This document shows positions 1 through 8,069 of a DNA stretch of 28,041 nucleotides, one piece after another. The DNA comes from JAQICB01 sp046482735 (GTDB lineage: Bacteria; Bacteroidota; Bacteroidia; Bacteroidales; UBA1715), in assembly GCA_046482735.1 (NCBI GenBank), contig JAWOEL010000083.1, positions 1-28,041 of the forward strand, read 5' to 3'. Position 1 is the stretch's first letter; the number at the start of each line of letters is the position of its first letter. Under the pieces are notes generated by a model. The model made no database searches. It was not told where the DNA came from and saw only the letters and a list, made by a program, of their open reading frames with translations. The translations under genes were made by a program, and so were the position numbers.

Positions 1-107
1 TGCTGTTTTTCCAAACTCTGCTCCTCCTCTCGTTTTTTTTCATCGAGAACTTGATCAAGATATTCAAATGTTTTCTTCAGTACCTTGTCTGCCGTCAGAT
101 TGTTCAT
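1..107 (-). CDS. partial small protein, unknown family (N-terminal 35 residues)
   Basis: An open frame starts at the ATG at 107-105 and runs off the left edge. It begins MNNLTADKVLKKTFEYLDQV and continues into a Lys/Glu-rich stretch (DEKKREEEQSLEKQ) that looks like an amphipathic helix or coiled coil. A purine-rich ribosome-binding site (AGGGATGG) sits 4 bases before the ATG, stronger than most starts in this window, which supports translation and also suggests a different host from the Bacteroidota genes further right. It lies about 190 bases downstream of the FtsH fragment on the same strand. I do not recognise the family and too little is present to assign a role. Confidence 0.45.
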   Translation of the reverse strand, partial: MNNLTADKVLKKTFEYLDQVLDEKKREEEQSLEKQ

Positions 108-300
108 TTTACCATCCCTTTTGTTGTTCGTTTTTATGGATGCATGCGCACCTAAAGGTTCCATCACTTGCCTTCATAAAAAAAGATATGGCCGACCAGC
201 AGTGCTTCTTGTGGTAATTATTTTTGCAATTCCTTTGCCTGTTTTTCAGCATAGCCCAATTTTTTTTCCATCGGTCCGACACTTACCGGCAAAGATCCAT

Positions 301-745
301 TTAGCTCTTTTTCGCACCTTCGATATGGAGAAATTGTTTAATTTCGTCTAAAGACAAGGTCTCCTGTATCAGTAACTTTTCGGCCAGCTGATCCAGCTTT
401 TCTCTGTTTTCCTGTAAAAGTGTCTGCGCCTTTAAGCGGCATTCTTCAAGAATGGATCGCACCTCTTCATCAATTATCGTGGCTGTTGTTTCACTGTAAT
501 CCCGATCTTCGGTCAGCTCACGACCAAGAAACGGATGCGGTTCGCCTTTCTTGAAAACAACTGGGCCAACCCGCTTGCTCATGCCCCACTGGCAGACCAT
601 ACGCCGTGCTACCTGGGTGGCTTGTTTCAGATCGTCACCGGCACCGGAGGTAATGTCGCCAAAAACTCCTTCCTCGGCCGCGCGACCGCCCAGCATGACG
701 ACAATCCGATTGAGCAGATACTTTTTGCCAAGATTATGCCGGGGA
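301..745 (-). CDS. ftsH: ATP-dependent zinc metalloprotease FtsH, C-terminal fragment
   Basis: This is the C-terminal part of the M41 peptidase domain of FtsH, the membrane-anchored AAA+ protease that degrades misassembled membrane proteins and short-lived regulators. Recognisable pieces in order are KKYLLNRIVVMLGGRAAEE, then GDITSGAGDDLKQAT with the third zinc-ligand region, then RRMVCQWGMS, then a C-terminal helical tail ending in GAKKS and a TAA stop at 303-301. The AAA+ domain, the HEXXH zinc site and the N-terminal membrane segments are all absent. About 145 of the usual 600-plus residues are present. The sequence stops being FtsH-like at about position 745, where it abuts a truncated purM in another frame. 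The first ATG in the frame (753) lies in purM-derived sequence and is not a real start. Local GC is clearly above that of the rest of the window. Confidence 0.85.
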
Positions 746-755
746 CACGACATCT
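730..755. other. junction between FtsH-like and purM sequence, probable chimeric join
   Basis: Within this stretch the minus-strand sequence changes from purM coding (frame of the 1264 start) to ftsH coding in a different frame. Neither gene retains its natural continuation. Left of it the DNA is about half GC, and right of it the DNA is AT-rich like the rest of the window. Confidence 0.7.
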
Positions 756-1264
756 TTTCGTTTCATACGACTCACAACGGTGCTGTCTACAATAATTGTG
801 CGTACCAAATCGCCCACATCTGCCGTTTCGCCACCAGTTGAATATATAGGAATTCCATGTTTTCGTAGTTCTGCTAATAGTTCTTCGGTACCTTCAATAA
901 TTGCAGAAATAACTTCTCCGGGAATGTTGTTTTTGTTACGTCCAATGGTGGATGAAACAAGAATTGAGTCTGTAGCTCCAACGCATAGTAAATCATCAAC
1001 ATTCATAATTAATGCATCTTGTGCTATGCCTTTCCATACAGATAGGTCTCCAGTTTCTTTCCAGTACATGTATGCCAAGGCAGATTTTGTTCCTGCTCCG
1101 TCTGCGTGCATTATTGTACAATAATTATCGTCTCCGGTTAAATAATCGGGAATAATTTTGCAAAATGCCTGTGGAAATAAGCCTTTATCTACATTTTTAA
1201 TAGCATTGTGCACATCTTCTTTTGATGCAGAAACACCTCGTTGATTATATCTGTTATCTGTCAT
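734..1264 (-). CDS. purM: phosphoribosylformylglycinamidine cyclo-ligase (AIR synthetase), truncated at C-terminus
   Basis: PurM catalyses the ATP-dependent ring closure of FGAM to aminoimidazole ribonucleotide, step five of purine synthesis. The N-terminal half is typical of Bacteroidota PurM: MTDNRYNQRGVSASKEDVH, HADGAGTKSALAYMYWKETG, ALIMNVDDLLCVGA, STIGRNKNNIPGEVISAI and STGGETADVGDLVRTIIVDS. Homology ends at about VVSRMKRKDV. Six bases-worth of codons later the frame hits a stop at 736-734, inside the FtsH-derived sequence. Full-length relatives are roughly 345-390 residues, so over half the enzyme is missing, including the C-terminal ATP-site half. The start ATG at 1264 overlaps the stop of the preceding small gene (ATGA), implying translational coupling. 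The truncation coincides with the change in base composition, so it is probably an assembly join and not a natural mutation. Confidence 0.9.
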   Translation of the reverse strand: MTDNRYNQRGVSASKEDVHNAIKNVDKGLFPQAFCKIIPDYLTGDDNYCTIMHADGAGTKSALAYMYWKETGDLSVWKGIAQDALIMNVDDLLCVGATDSILVSSTIGRNKNNIPGEVISAIIEGTEELLAELRKHGIPIYSTGGETADVGDLVRTIIVDSTVVSRMKRKDVVSPA

Positions 1265-1530
1265 GAATAGTAATCTGTTTCGAATTGAACTTTTTTGAGA
1301 AAATATACTTTTCGTTTATCCTTTGTGTTTGTATGTTTTATTTTTTGATATCCGTATGGTACAAAATAATTATCATACCAATATGCTGAATTTGATTTGA
1401 TTTTGTGTGTAACTTTTTTGTTAGGATTTATAGTAGATGAATCACATTTAAGATGGTTAACCGTTCTTATATGAGAAAAAACAGCATTTGATATTATTGC
1501 TAAGAGAAAGAATAAAAAAACTCGATTCAT
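1261..1530 (-). CDS. small secreted protein, unknown function
   Basis: An 89-residue protein opens with a clear signal peptide: MNR, then the hydrophobic stretch VFLFFLLAIISNAVF, then a likely cleavage near SHIRT. The mature part is about 70 residues, basic and rich in Lys, Tyr and Asn, with a single Cys after the signal region and no repeats or motif I can name. It is not a lipoprotein, because no lipobox Cys follows the hydrophobic stretch. Its stop overlaps the purM start by four bases (ATGA), so it is co-transcribed and probably translationally coupled to purM. Codon use matches its neighbours. Real expression is likely from the coupling and signal peptide. The role is unknown. Confidence 0.6.
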   Translation of the reverse strand: MNRVFLFFLLAIISNAVFSHIRTVNHLKCDSSTINPNKKVTHKIKSNSAYWYDNYFVPYGYQKIKHTNTKDKRKVYFLKKVQFETDYYS

Positions 1531-1652
1531 GTATTGTATCTATAAAGTTTACATTTTTTTGTGTTTCTTATATTACACATGTACGTATATCTTGAACATT
1601 AAAAAAGTATAGAACTATAATTTTTTTGTTGTACATATAGTATATGATATTT

Positions 1653-2906
1653 TTATTTTACAATAGTTTTGTCTCTTTCCGGTCCCATAGAAACAATAGT
1701 AATTGGTACGCCAACTTCCTGTTCGATGAAAGAAATATATTCTTTCAGTTCAAGTGGTAACTCTTCAAAAGTGTTAGCCGAGACATCTTGATTCCATCCT
1801 TTAAATTCTTTATATACCGGTGTAACATTTTCAGCGTCAGTAGGCAAGTAATCAATAGTTTTGCCGTGATATGAATATTCGGTACAAATTTTTATAGTTT
1901 CAAAAGAATTTAGCACATCACCTTTCATCATAAATAACTGAGTAACACCATTAATCATAATGGCGTATTTAAGAGCAGCAAGGTCCAGCCAACCACAACG
2001 TCGAGCTCTGCCCGTAGTTGAGCCATATTCATTGCCACATTTTTGCATATTTGAGCCATTTTCGTCAAAAAGTTCTGTTGGGAACGGTCCACTGCCCACG
2101 CGAGTACAGTATGCTTTGAAAATGCCAAAAACCTCACCTATTTTTTTGGGAGAAATACCTAAACCGGTACAAGCACCCGCAGTGACAGTATTGGATGAAG
2201 TCACAAATGGATAAGAGCCAAATTCAATATCTAGAAGAGTTCCTTGTGCACCTTCTGCTAAAATAGATTTTCCTTGAGCAATTTCTTTGTTTAAAAAATA
2301 CTCGCTATCAATAATTGTAAGGCTTTTAATAAGCTTAATGCCTTCCATCCATTTTTCTTCGTACGCATCAATATCAAATGAATAGTTGTATTGAGTAAGT
2401 GTTTTAAGATGTGTGTTTTTTAGAGCGGTATATTTAGTTTCAAAATTATGTACAATGTCTCCAACTCGTAGACCTGTTCGTGCAATTTTGTCGGTATAAG
2501 TTGGACCGATTCCTTTTTTTGTAGAACCAATTTTATTGTCGCCTTTTTCATTCTCGTAAGCTTCGTCGAGTGCTTTATGGCTTGGTAAAATTAAATGAGC
2601 CCTAGATGAAATGTATAATTTATCGGAAACCGATATTCCCTGATCTATAAGTTTGTCAATTTCTTCTTTAAAAATATATGGATCAATAACTACACCATTA
2701 CTAATAACATTAAGAGCATTTTTTCTGAAAATACCCGAAGGAATAGTATGTAAAACGTGTTTTACGTCATTAAATACAAGCGTATGTCCTGCGTTTGGTC
2801 CACCTTGAAACCGTGCTATTATATCATATTTTGGTGTTAAAAAATCTACAATTTTTCCTTTACCTTCATCACCCCATTGCAATCCCAGTAAAACATCAAT
2901 GTCCAT
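1653..2906 (-). CDS. purA: adenylosuccinate synthetase
   Basis: PurA condenses IMP with aspartate using GTP to give adenylosuccinate, the committed step from IMP to AMP. The 417-residue length is normal for the family. The N-terminal GTP-binding loop GDEGKGK is at residues 12-18 and is followed by IVDFLTPKYDIIARFQGGPNAGHT, which carries the catalytic His of the GHT motif. Further on are GSTKKGIGPTYTDK (IMP binding), AEGAQGTLLDIEFGSYPFVTSS, and STTGRARRCGWLDL (aspartate/IMP-binding loop). The start MDIDVLLGLQWGDEG matches the usual start exactly. It lies 98 bases downstream of rel with an AT-rich gap and a one-mismatch match to the -7 motif (TACATTTA), so it may have its own promoter. Together with purM it makes this a purine-related cluster. 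Confidence 0.97.
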   Translation of the reverse strand: MDIDVLLGLQWGDEGKGKIVDFLTPKYDIIARFQGGPNAGHTLVFNDVKHVLHTIPSGIFRKNALNVISNGVVIDPYIFKEEIDKLIDQGISVSDKLYISSRAHLILPSHKALDEAYENEKGDNKIGSTKKGIGPTYTDKIARTGLRVGDIVHNFETKYTALKNTHLKTLTQYNYSFDIDAYEEKWMEGIKLIKSLTIIDSEYFLNKEIAQGKSILAEGAQGTLLDIEFGSYPFVTSSNTVTAGACTGLGISPKKIGEVFGIFKAYCTRVGSGPFPTELFDENGSNMQKCGNEYGSTTGRARRCGWLDLAALKYAIMINGVTQLFMMKGDVLNSFETIKICTEYSYHGKTIDYLPTDAENVTPVYKEFKGWNQDVSANTFEELPLELKEYISFIEQEVGVPITIVSMGPERDKTIVK

Positions 2907-3004
2907 AAATATTATAATTTAAATGTAAAAAATCAAAAAACGGGTAAAAATACTAAAAAAGAATTAGTTAAATAGGTAAAATTGAGAACTTGTTTAAAAA
3001 AAAA

Positions 3005-5194
3005 TTAAATTTTGTCGATACGATATATTTTTTGAATCCCTTTAATTTTTTGTAATTTCACCATAAGGTTATTAAGGTGTTGGAGGTCATTTATATATAA
3101 ATCAAGCTTACCTTCAAACATTTTTTCTGTTGTTTCTATATGTACGGTTCGTATATTAATATTGTGTTGATAAGATGTGATTTTAGTTATATCATTTAAG
3201 AGACCTATTCGGTCTGATCCTTCAATTTTTACACTTACCAAAAATGCATATTCTTTTTTGTTTGTCCATTTAATTTTGTGGGCTACATGTCGTGTTTGTA
3301 ACTCTATGGCATAAGGGCAAGTGCTTTTGTGAATAGCATAACCGTTTGGTGTTTCAAATCCAACAACGGAGTCGCCCGGTATGGGACGACAGCATTCGGC
3401 AATAATGTAGTTGTTGTCTGTATTTACAACTTTTATATCGTCTTGTTGAGATGAGTTTGTAGGGATGTTTTTAGGTTTGCGTAATTGCAATTTCCAAAAT
3501 CCAACTGTTTTGTTTTTTCGTTTTTGTGTTGCAATTTCTTCTATGTTAGACAAATCTATAGTTTTTTTTCCGATGCCTTCGTATAAATCATTTATTGTGG
3601 CTGCACCATAGCCTAATATAAGTTTGTCTAAAAGAGATTGATTTTCTTTTAAATTATGAGCTCGCAAATTTTCTTGTAATTTTTTTTGTCCGCGAAGAAT
3701 GTTTTTCTTTCGTTCGTTTTTGAAAATGTGCTGAAGACTGTTTTTAGCCTTTGCTGTTGTAATAAAAGAGAGCCATTCTTTTTGTGGTTTTTGTTTGTCG
3801 GAAGTTAAAATTTCTATTTGGTCTCCGCTTTTTATTGTATAGTCCAGAGGAACTGTCTTGTGTCTGTTTACCTTAGCACCTATGGCTTGAAGGCCAATAT
3901 CTGTGTGTATTTCGAAGGCAAAGTCGAGAGCTGTAGCTTTTGTTGGTAGACGTATTAAGTCGCCTTGTGGGGTAAATGCAAATATTTCTGTTGTGTATAG
4001 GTTGAGTTTGAATTCGTCTAAAAATGCCAAAGCATCTTTATTTGGGTTTTCGAGAGTTATACGAAGTTTTTGGAGCCACTGTTCTAATTCTGATTTGTCA
4101 AATCCTTCTAAATCTTTATATTTCCAGTGTGCTGCATATCCCCGCTCTGCTATTTCGTTCATGCGTTCAGTACGAATTTGCACTTCCACCCAATTACCGT
4201 CTGGTCCCATAACAGTTGTGTGTAGTGCTTCATAGCCGTTTTCTTTGGGTGTACTTATCCAGTCTCGTAGTCGTCTCGGGTTTGGTGTGTATGTGTCTGT
4301 TATAAAAGAATAGACCCTCCAGCACATAGCTTTTTCTTCTTCTCGTGGTACATCGAGCAATATAATACGTACCGCAAATACGTCATACACATTTTCGAAG
4401 GATACATTTTTGGATTGAATTTTTTGCCAAATTGATGAAATAGATTTAGAACGGCTTGTGATGTGATATTTTATATCGTTTTGTTCAAAAACCATCATAA
4501 AAGGTATACAAAATCTGTTGAGATAGTGAATTCTCTTTTTTTCGCTCCCTTTTAGTTTTTTGTATATATCGTTATAAATAACCGGATGTTCGTATTTTAA
4601 ACAGAGATCTTCCAGTTCTGTTTTAAGATTGTAAAAACCTAAGCGGTGTGCTAATGGTACAAAAAAAGATCGGGTTTCTCCTGATATACGTATTTGTTTA
4701 TCATGAGGCATAGAGTCGAGTGTACGCATGTTGTGTAATCGATCTGCTAATTTTATTAAAATTACGCGTACATCGTCGGAAAGGGTAAGTAATATTTTTT
4801 TTATGTTTTCTGCCTGACTGGTTTTTGTTTTGAGTACACCTCGTATTTTCGTGAGCCCGTCAATTATTTGTGCTATTTTGGGATCAAATAAATTTTCTAT
4901 ATCTTCCAGAGTTATGTCTGTGTCTTCTACAACATCGTGTAGTAGTGCACAAACTACAGAGCGCATGCCAAGACCTATGTCGCCCGATACTATTTTTGCA
5001 ACTTCTATCGGATGTAGAAAATATGGTTCGCCTGATTTTCGTCTGCAACCATAGTGGGCTTCGTTGGCTAAATCAAATGCTTTACGAATAGTTTTTATGC
5101 TTTCTTCGTCTTTCCTGCACTTGGGGCAGTTTTTCATTAAACTATTATATTGTACTTCTATGTTGTCTTTTTCTTTTTGCGTAAATTCTGCCAT
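3005..5194 (-). CDS. bifunctional (p)ppGpp synthetase/hydrolase (RelA/SpoT family)
   Basis: The 729-residue protein has the full long-RSH architecture. An HD hydrolase domain (about 35-200) contains HP at 61-62, LLHDVVED with H86-D87, and ADRLHNMRT with D151, so hydrolase residues are intact. The synthetase domain (about 235-365) contains the SRSKSISSIWQKI loop, PKENGYEALHT and VEVQIRTERMNEIAERG. The loop that is RxKD in bifunctional enzymes reads RLRD here (308-311), still basic, unlike the acidic ExDD of mono-functional RelA. A TGS domain follows (about 403-465), then a region with a Cys-containing motif (AECCRPIPGD), and a C-terminal ACT domain (about 650-729). It makes and removes the starvation alarmone from ATP and GDP/GTP. 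An exact TAnnTTTG promoter motif lies 22 bases before the start, just downstream of the T9SS cargo gene. Confidence 0.95.
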   Translation of the reverse strand: MAEFTQKEKDNIEVQYNSLMKNCPKCRKDEESIKTIRKAFDLANEAHYGCRRKSGEPYFLHPIEVAKIVSGDIGLGMRSVVCALLHDVVEDTDITLEDIENLFDPKIAQIIDGLTKIRGVLKTKTSQAENIKKILLTLSDDVRVILIKLADRLHNMRTLDSMPHDKQIRISGETRSFFVPLAHRLGFYNLKTELEDLCLKYEHPVIYNDIYKKLKGSEKKRIHYLNRFCIPFMMVFEQNDIKYHITSRSKSISSIWQKIQSKNVSFENVYDVFAVRIILLDVPREEEKAMCWRVYSFITDTYTPNPRRLRDWISTPKENGYEALHTTVMGPDGNWVEVQIRTERMNEIAERGYAAHWKYKDLEGFDKSELEQWLQKLRITLENPNKDALAFLDEFKLNLYTTEIFAFTPQGDLIRLPTKATALDFAFEIHTDIGLQAIGAKVNRHKTVPLDYTIKSGDQIEILTSDKQKPQKEWLSFITTAKAKNSLQHIFKNERKKNILRGQKKLQENLRAHNLKENQSLLDKLILGYGAATINDLYEGIGKKTIDLSNIEEIATQKRKNKTVGFWKLQLRKPKNIPTNSSQQDDIKVVNTDNNYIIAECCRPIPGDSVVGFETPNGYAIHKSTCPYAIELQTRHVAHKIKWTNKKEYAFLVSVKIEGSDRIGLLNDITKITSYQHNINIRTVHIETTEKMFEGKLDLYINDLQHLNNLMVKLQKIKGIQKIYRIDKI

Positions 5195-5215
5195 TCTGTA
5201 TTAACTTTAAGAAAT

Positions 5216-5223
5216 CAAAACTA
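5216..5223 (-). promoter_or_regulatory. candidate Bacteroidota -7 element for rel
   Basis: The minus strand reads TAGTTTTG, an exact TAnnTTTG match, in the 41-base gap between the T9SS cargo gene and rel. Transcription would start near 5209, about 15 bases before the ATG. No convincing -33 TTG at normal spacing was seen, so this rests on one box. Confidence 0.4.
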
Positions 5224-5235
5224 TAAAAAGTTAGC

Positions 5236-6765
5236 TTATTTATTGTGTAATATCAAATTTATAGCACCATTTTTTGATATATTGTCTCCGTTGGGTAATG
5301 TTATGTGTATTGCGTATAGGTACATACCTTCCGGGGCTTGTTTGGTATTGATTGTGCCATCCCATCCTTTATTTATGTCGTTGCTTGAGAATATTTCAGA
5401 ACCATTTCTGCTATAGACTTTTAGTGAGTATGTGCCCGATATATATGCATATTTGGGTTTAAATATTCTGTTTTCTTCAATTGCACTGTGGGGGTTAAAG
5501 GTGTTGGGTACATAGAGGTGCGATTCTTTTTTTACACATGCAATGTTCGATTCTGCGGTGTAACTATCTGTTTCTGTTGTTTGTGTGCCGACTATTTGGT
5601 AGCATATTTGTGGATCTATCGCAAAATTGGTAATTTCGTCTTGATACATTATTTCTTGAGGTGGTAGTGTTGCTATGTGTGCTGTGTCGTAAATATTTGT
5701 TATTCTATATACATAAACTTCGGCATAATCATTTTCCCATATGAGTCCTTTTTTCCATGATAATAAATGCTCATGTTCAGAGAGTGTTTGTATTTGTAGT
5801 TCAGTTGGGTTTACTATGTTGGAACTGATAATTATATTGTCGCACGAATCTATTGCTGATACTTTGTAAAAAAACAATGAGTCTGAATTGTGTGTGTATG
5901 GAACTGTATAACTGAATGTCTCTTTGTGTGATGTGTGAGAAATGGTGTCTATATGTGAAAAATAATTTTTGTTTTGGAATGCTCGTTCAATGACATATTT
6001 TGATATATCAGTATCCGGAGTTGTGCGAATGTGTAAAGTGAGTTTGTTTTTTGTGTTATAGGTGAGTGAGGTAATTGATAAAAAATCGGGAACGTTATAT
6101 GAATTTTTTGTAATAGTTGTCATTTGTGAAGTGGAACTATATGGTGTTCCGTTTGAAATAAGACTTGCTCGTATAAAAAATTTTCGCACAGTATCTTCTG
6201 ATGGTGGAACGGTGTATTCTGTTTGTGAAGGGGAGAGGCTCTGTATAATAGATTCAGTGTCGTCGTCGGCAACTTCTATTATATGATATTCTTCTACTGT
6301 TGTAGAGGAACCTTCATATGAGTTCCACGAGAGTGTGATTCCTGCATCGCATGCTTGTATAGTGCTTTCTACTATCATAGTTGTGTGATAGTTGTTTAAA
6401 CTAATTGAATTTTCATTGGTGGTTGTATATGCGTCAACAGCAAAAGATAAGGGTGATTCGTGAGCCTGTGCTGTGAATGCAGCTATTGTGTCTGTTTTAA
6501 ATACCAGTGTATCATTTTTATTTTCGTATATGTCACATACTGTCTTAGCTTTTATAATGTCTGATTTGTCGTATACGTAATGAATACGGGTGAAATCGAT
6601 ATTGGTATTTGGACTTTTGTTCCAGGCTACACTTATTTCATTGGTATAGGGGTTTATACTTACATACTGTAAATCAGGAGCTGTTACTTCTTGTGCTTGC
6701 ACTGTAAACTGGAATAAAACCAGTGAAAGAATAAGGCTACATATGGCGTGTTGCTGTTTGTTCAT
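5236..6765 (-). CDS. T9SS type B sorting domain surface protein (gliding-motility C-terminal domain)
   Basis: A 509-residue exported protein. It starts with a signal peptide (MNKQQHAICSLILSLVLFQF, cleavage near VQAQE). The middle, from about residue 30 to 400, is beta-rich with repeated fibronectin-III-like phrases such as ITLSWNSYEGSSTTVEEYHI and LLSWKKGLIWENDYAEVYVY. The last 90 residues match the type B T9SS signal (CHU_C/TIGR04131-like): LYVPNTFNPHS, then NRIFKPKYAYI, SLKVYSRNGSEIF, GWDGTINTKQAPEGMYLYAI, and the GAINLIL end. Such proteins cross the inner membrane by Sec and the outer membrane by the T9SS, then sit on the surface or are released. Ligand unknown. It lies 15 bases downstream of the inactive M16 peptidase and is likely in the same transcript. 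Confidence 0.88.
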   Translation of the reverse strand: MNKQQHAICSLILSLVLFQFTVQAQEVTAPDLQYVSINPYTNEISVAWNKSPNTNIDFTRIHYVYDKSDIIKAKTVCDIYENKNDTLVFKTDTIAAFTAQAHESPLSFAVDAYTTTNENSISLNNYHTTMIVESTIQACDAGITLSWNSYEGSSTTVEEYHIIEVADDDTESIIQSLSPSQTEYTVPPSEDTVRKFFIRASLISNGTPYSSTSQMTTITKNSYNVPDFLSITSLTYNTKNKLTLHIRTTPDTDISKYVIERAFQNKNYFSHIDTISHTSHKETFSYTVPYTHNSDSLFFYKVSAIDSCDNIIISSNIVNPTELQIQTLSEHEHLLSWKKGLIWENDYAEVYVYRITNIYDTAHIATLPPQEIMYQDEITNFAIDPQICYQIVGTQTTETDSYTAESNIACVKKESHLYVPNTFNPHSAIEENRIFKPKYAYISGTYSLKVYSRNGSEIFSSNDINKGWDGTINTKQAPEGMYLYAIHITLPNGDNISKNGAINLILHNK

Positions 6766-6780
6766 ATATGTAATGTTGCT

Positions 6781-8064
6781 TTAGTTGCTTCCTGCAATTA
6801 TTTCGTACATAGAATCTTCGTGTAAATAAGTGTTTGCTAAATTTTTTAATTCTGCAGCTGTTATTGTATTAATTGTTTTCCACAACTCTGTGTAATATTT
6901 ATAGGTTAAATCATATTCAAGTATATTTTTTAAGCTTTCAGATAAAGCAAAAACGCCGTCAAAGTTTCGTGCAATAGAGGATTTCATATAGTTTTTTACT
7001 GTTTGAAGTTCAGCTTCAGGTATTGTTTCGGTACGTAATTTTTTGAGTTCGTAATAAATCTCTTGTTTTGCTTTATCACATACTTCTTTACCAACCTGCG
7101 TTACTATAACAAAATAGCCTGCAGTTTTGTGTGAAACAATGCCCGATCCTATGCCATATGTATAGCCTTTGTCTTCTCGTATATTAGACATTAAACGTGA
7201 ACCAAAATATCCGCCCAACACGGTGTTGAGTATTTGCAATGCGGCAAAGTCAGGATTGTATTTATTTACTAATAGTTTGCCTATTCGTATGGCAGATTGA
7301 ACTGCTTCTGTTTTTTCAAAAAAATGTTTTTTGTGTGTTGATGGTTCGATTATATATTCGGGAGTTTTTGTGAGATTCTGTTTTGATGTAATTGTACCAA
7401 ATCGTCTCGATATGCTATCTATATGTTTAGATGAAATATTTCCTGTTGCTATAATTTTACAATTTTCTGCTGTGTAATATTGTGCATGGTATTGTTTAAT
7501 ATCTTCAATATTTACTGTGTCAAAATCTTCAGGTTCGTGAGAAATTCCATAAGGATGGTTGGCACCAAACAGAATTTCGGCATATTTTTTTTGAGCAATA
7601 ACTTCAACTTTTTGTTTTTCTATGGCATATTGCTGTTTCTTTTTGGATATGTATGTTTCGAAATTTTCTTGTGGAAAGGTAGGGTGTTTTATAATGTCTT
7701 CAATTATTTCCAGAGTTGTATCTACATGTTTTGAAAGGGTGAAAACGGTAATGTTTGTGGTATGTTTTCCGGTACCGAAGTATATATAAGAACCCAAAAA
7801 ATCTATTTTTTCGGCAATTTCTTCTCCCGTAAATTTATTACTACCTTCTTGTAATAGCTGAATGGTAGAGGATGAGAGTAATGGTTTTGTTTGAAACCAG
7901 TCGCCAGCATCAAATACAAAATCTATTTTCAGAATCTCTTGTTCTCCGGCATTAATTGTATATAATGGTATATTATTTGCCAATGTTTTTTTCTTGGCTT
8001 TCGTAAAAGAAAGTTTAGATATATTTTTGAATTTTGGTTCGGTATGTCTGTTAACTTCTTTCAT
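6781..8064 (-). CDS. M16 family peptidase-like protein, non-catalytic partner
   Basis: A 427-residue member of the pitrilysin (M16) fold. The place where the zinc motif HxxEH should stand, near STIQLLQEGSNKFTGEEIAE, has no histidine pair, so it cannot bind zinc in the usual way. The substrate-side region is kept (RLMSNIREDKGYTYGIGSG, the Arg/Tyr pair of M16 C-terminal halves). This fits the inactive subunit of a two-chain M16B peptidase, as in mitochondrial processing peptidase-type heterodimers. Five bases separate it from the upstream active subunit, so the two are made together. No signal peptide is visible, so it is cytoplasmic or periplasmic by another route. Its substrate is unknown. 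Confidence 0.88.
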   Translation of the reverse strand: MKEVNRHTEPKFKNISKLSFTKAKKKTLANNIPLYTINAGEQEILKIDFVFDAGDWFQTKPLLSSSTIQLLQEGSNKFTGEEIAEKIDFLGSYIYFGTGKHTTNITVFTLSKHVDTTLEIIEDIIKHPTFPQENFETYISKKKQQYAIEKQKVEVIAQKKYAEILFGANHPYGISHEPEDFDTVNIEDIKQYHAQYYTAENCKIIATGNISSKHIDSISRRFGTITSKQNLTKTPEYIIEPSTHKKHFFEKTEAVQSAIRIGKLLVNKYNPDFAALQILNTVLGGYFGSRLMSNIREDKGYTYGIGSGIVSHKTAGYFVIVTQVGKEVCDKAKQEIYYELKKLRTETIPEAELQTVKNYMKSSIARNFDGVFALSESLKNILEYDLTYKYYTELWKTINTITAAELKNLANTYLHEDSMYEIIAGSN

Positions 8065-8069
8065 TATAA

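Noticed and set aside
85..351. 88-codon plus-strand frame at the left end
   Set aside because: It covers the gap and the start of the ftsH end on the other strand, its text has no family resemblance, and the minus-strand reading has a clear ribosome-binding site.
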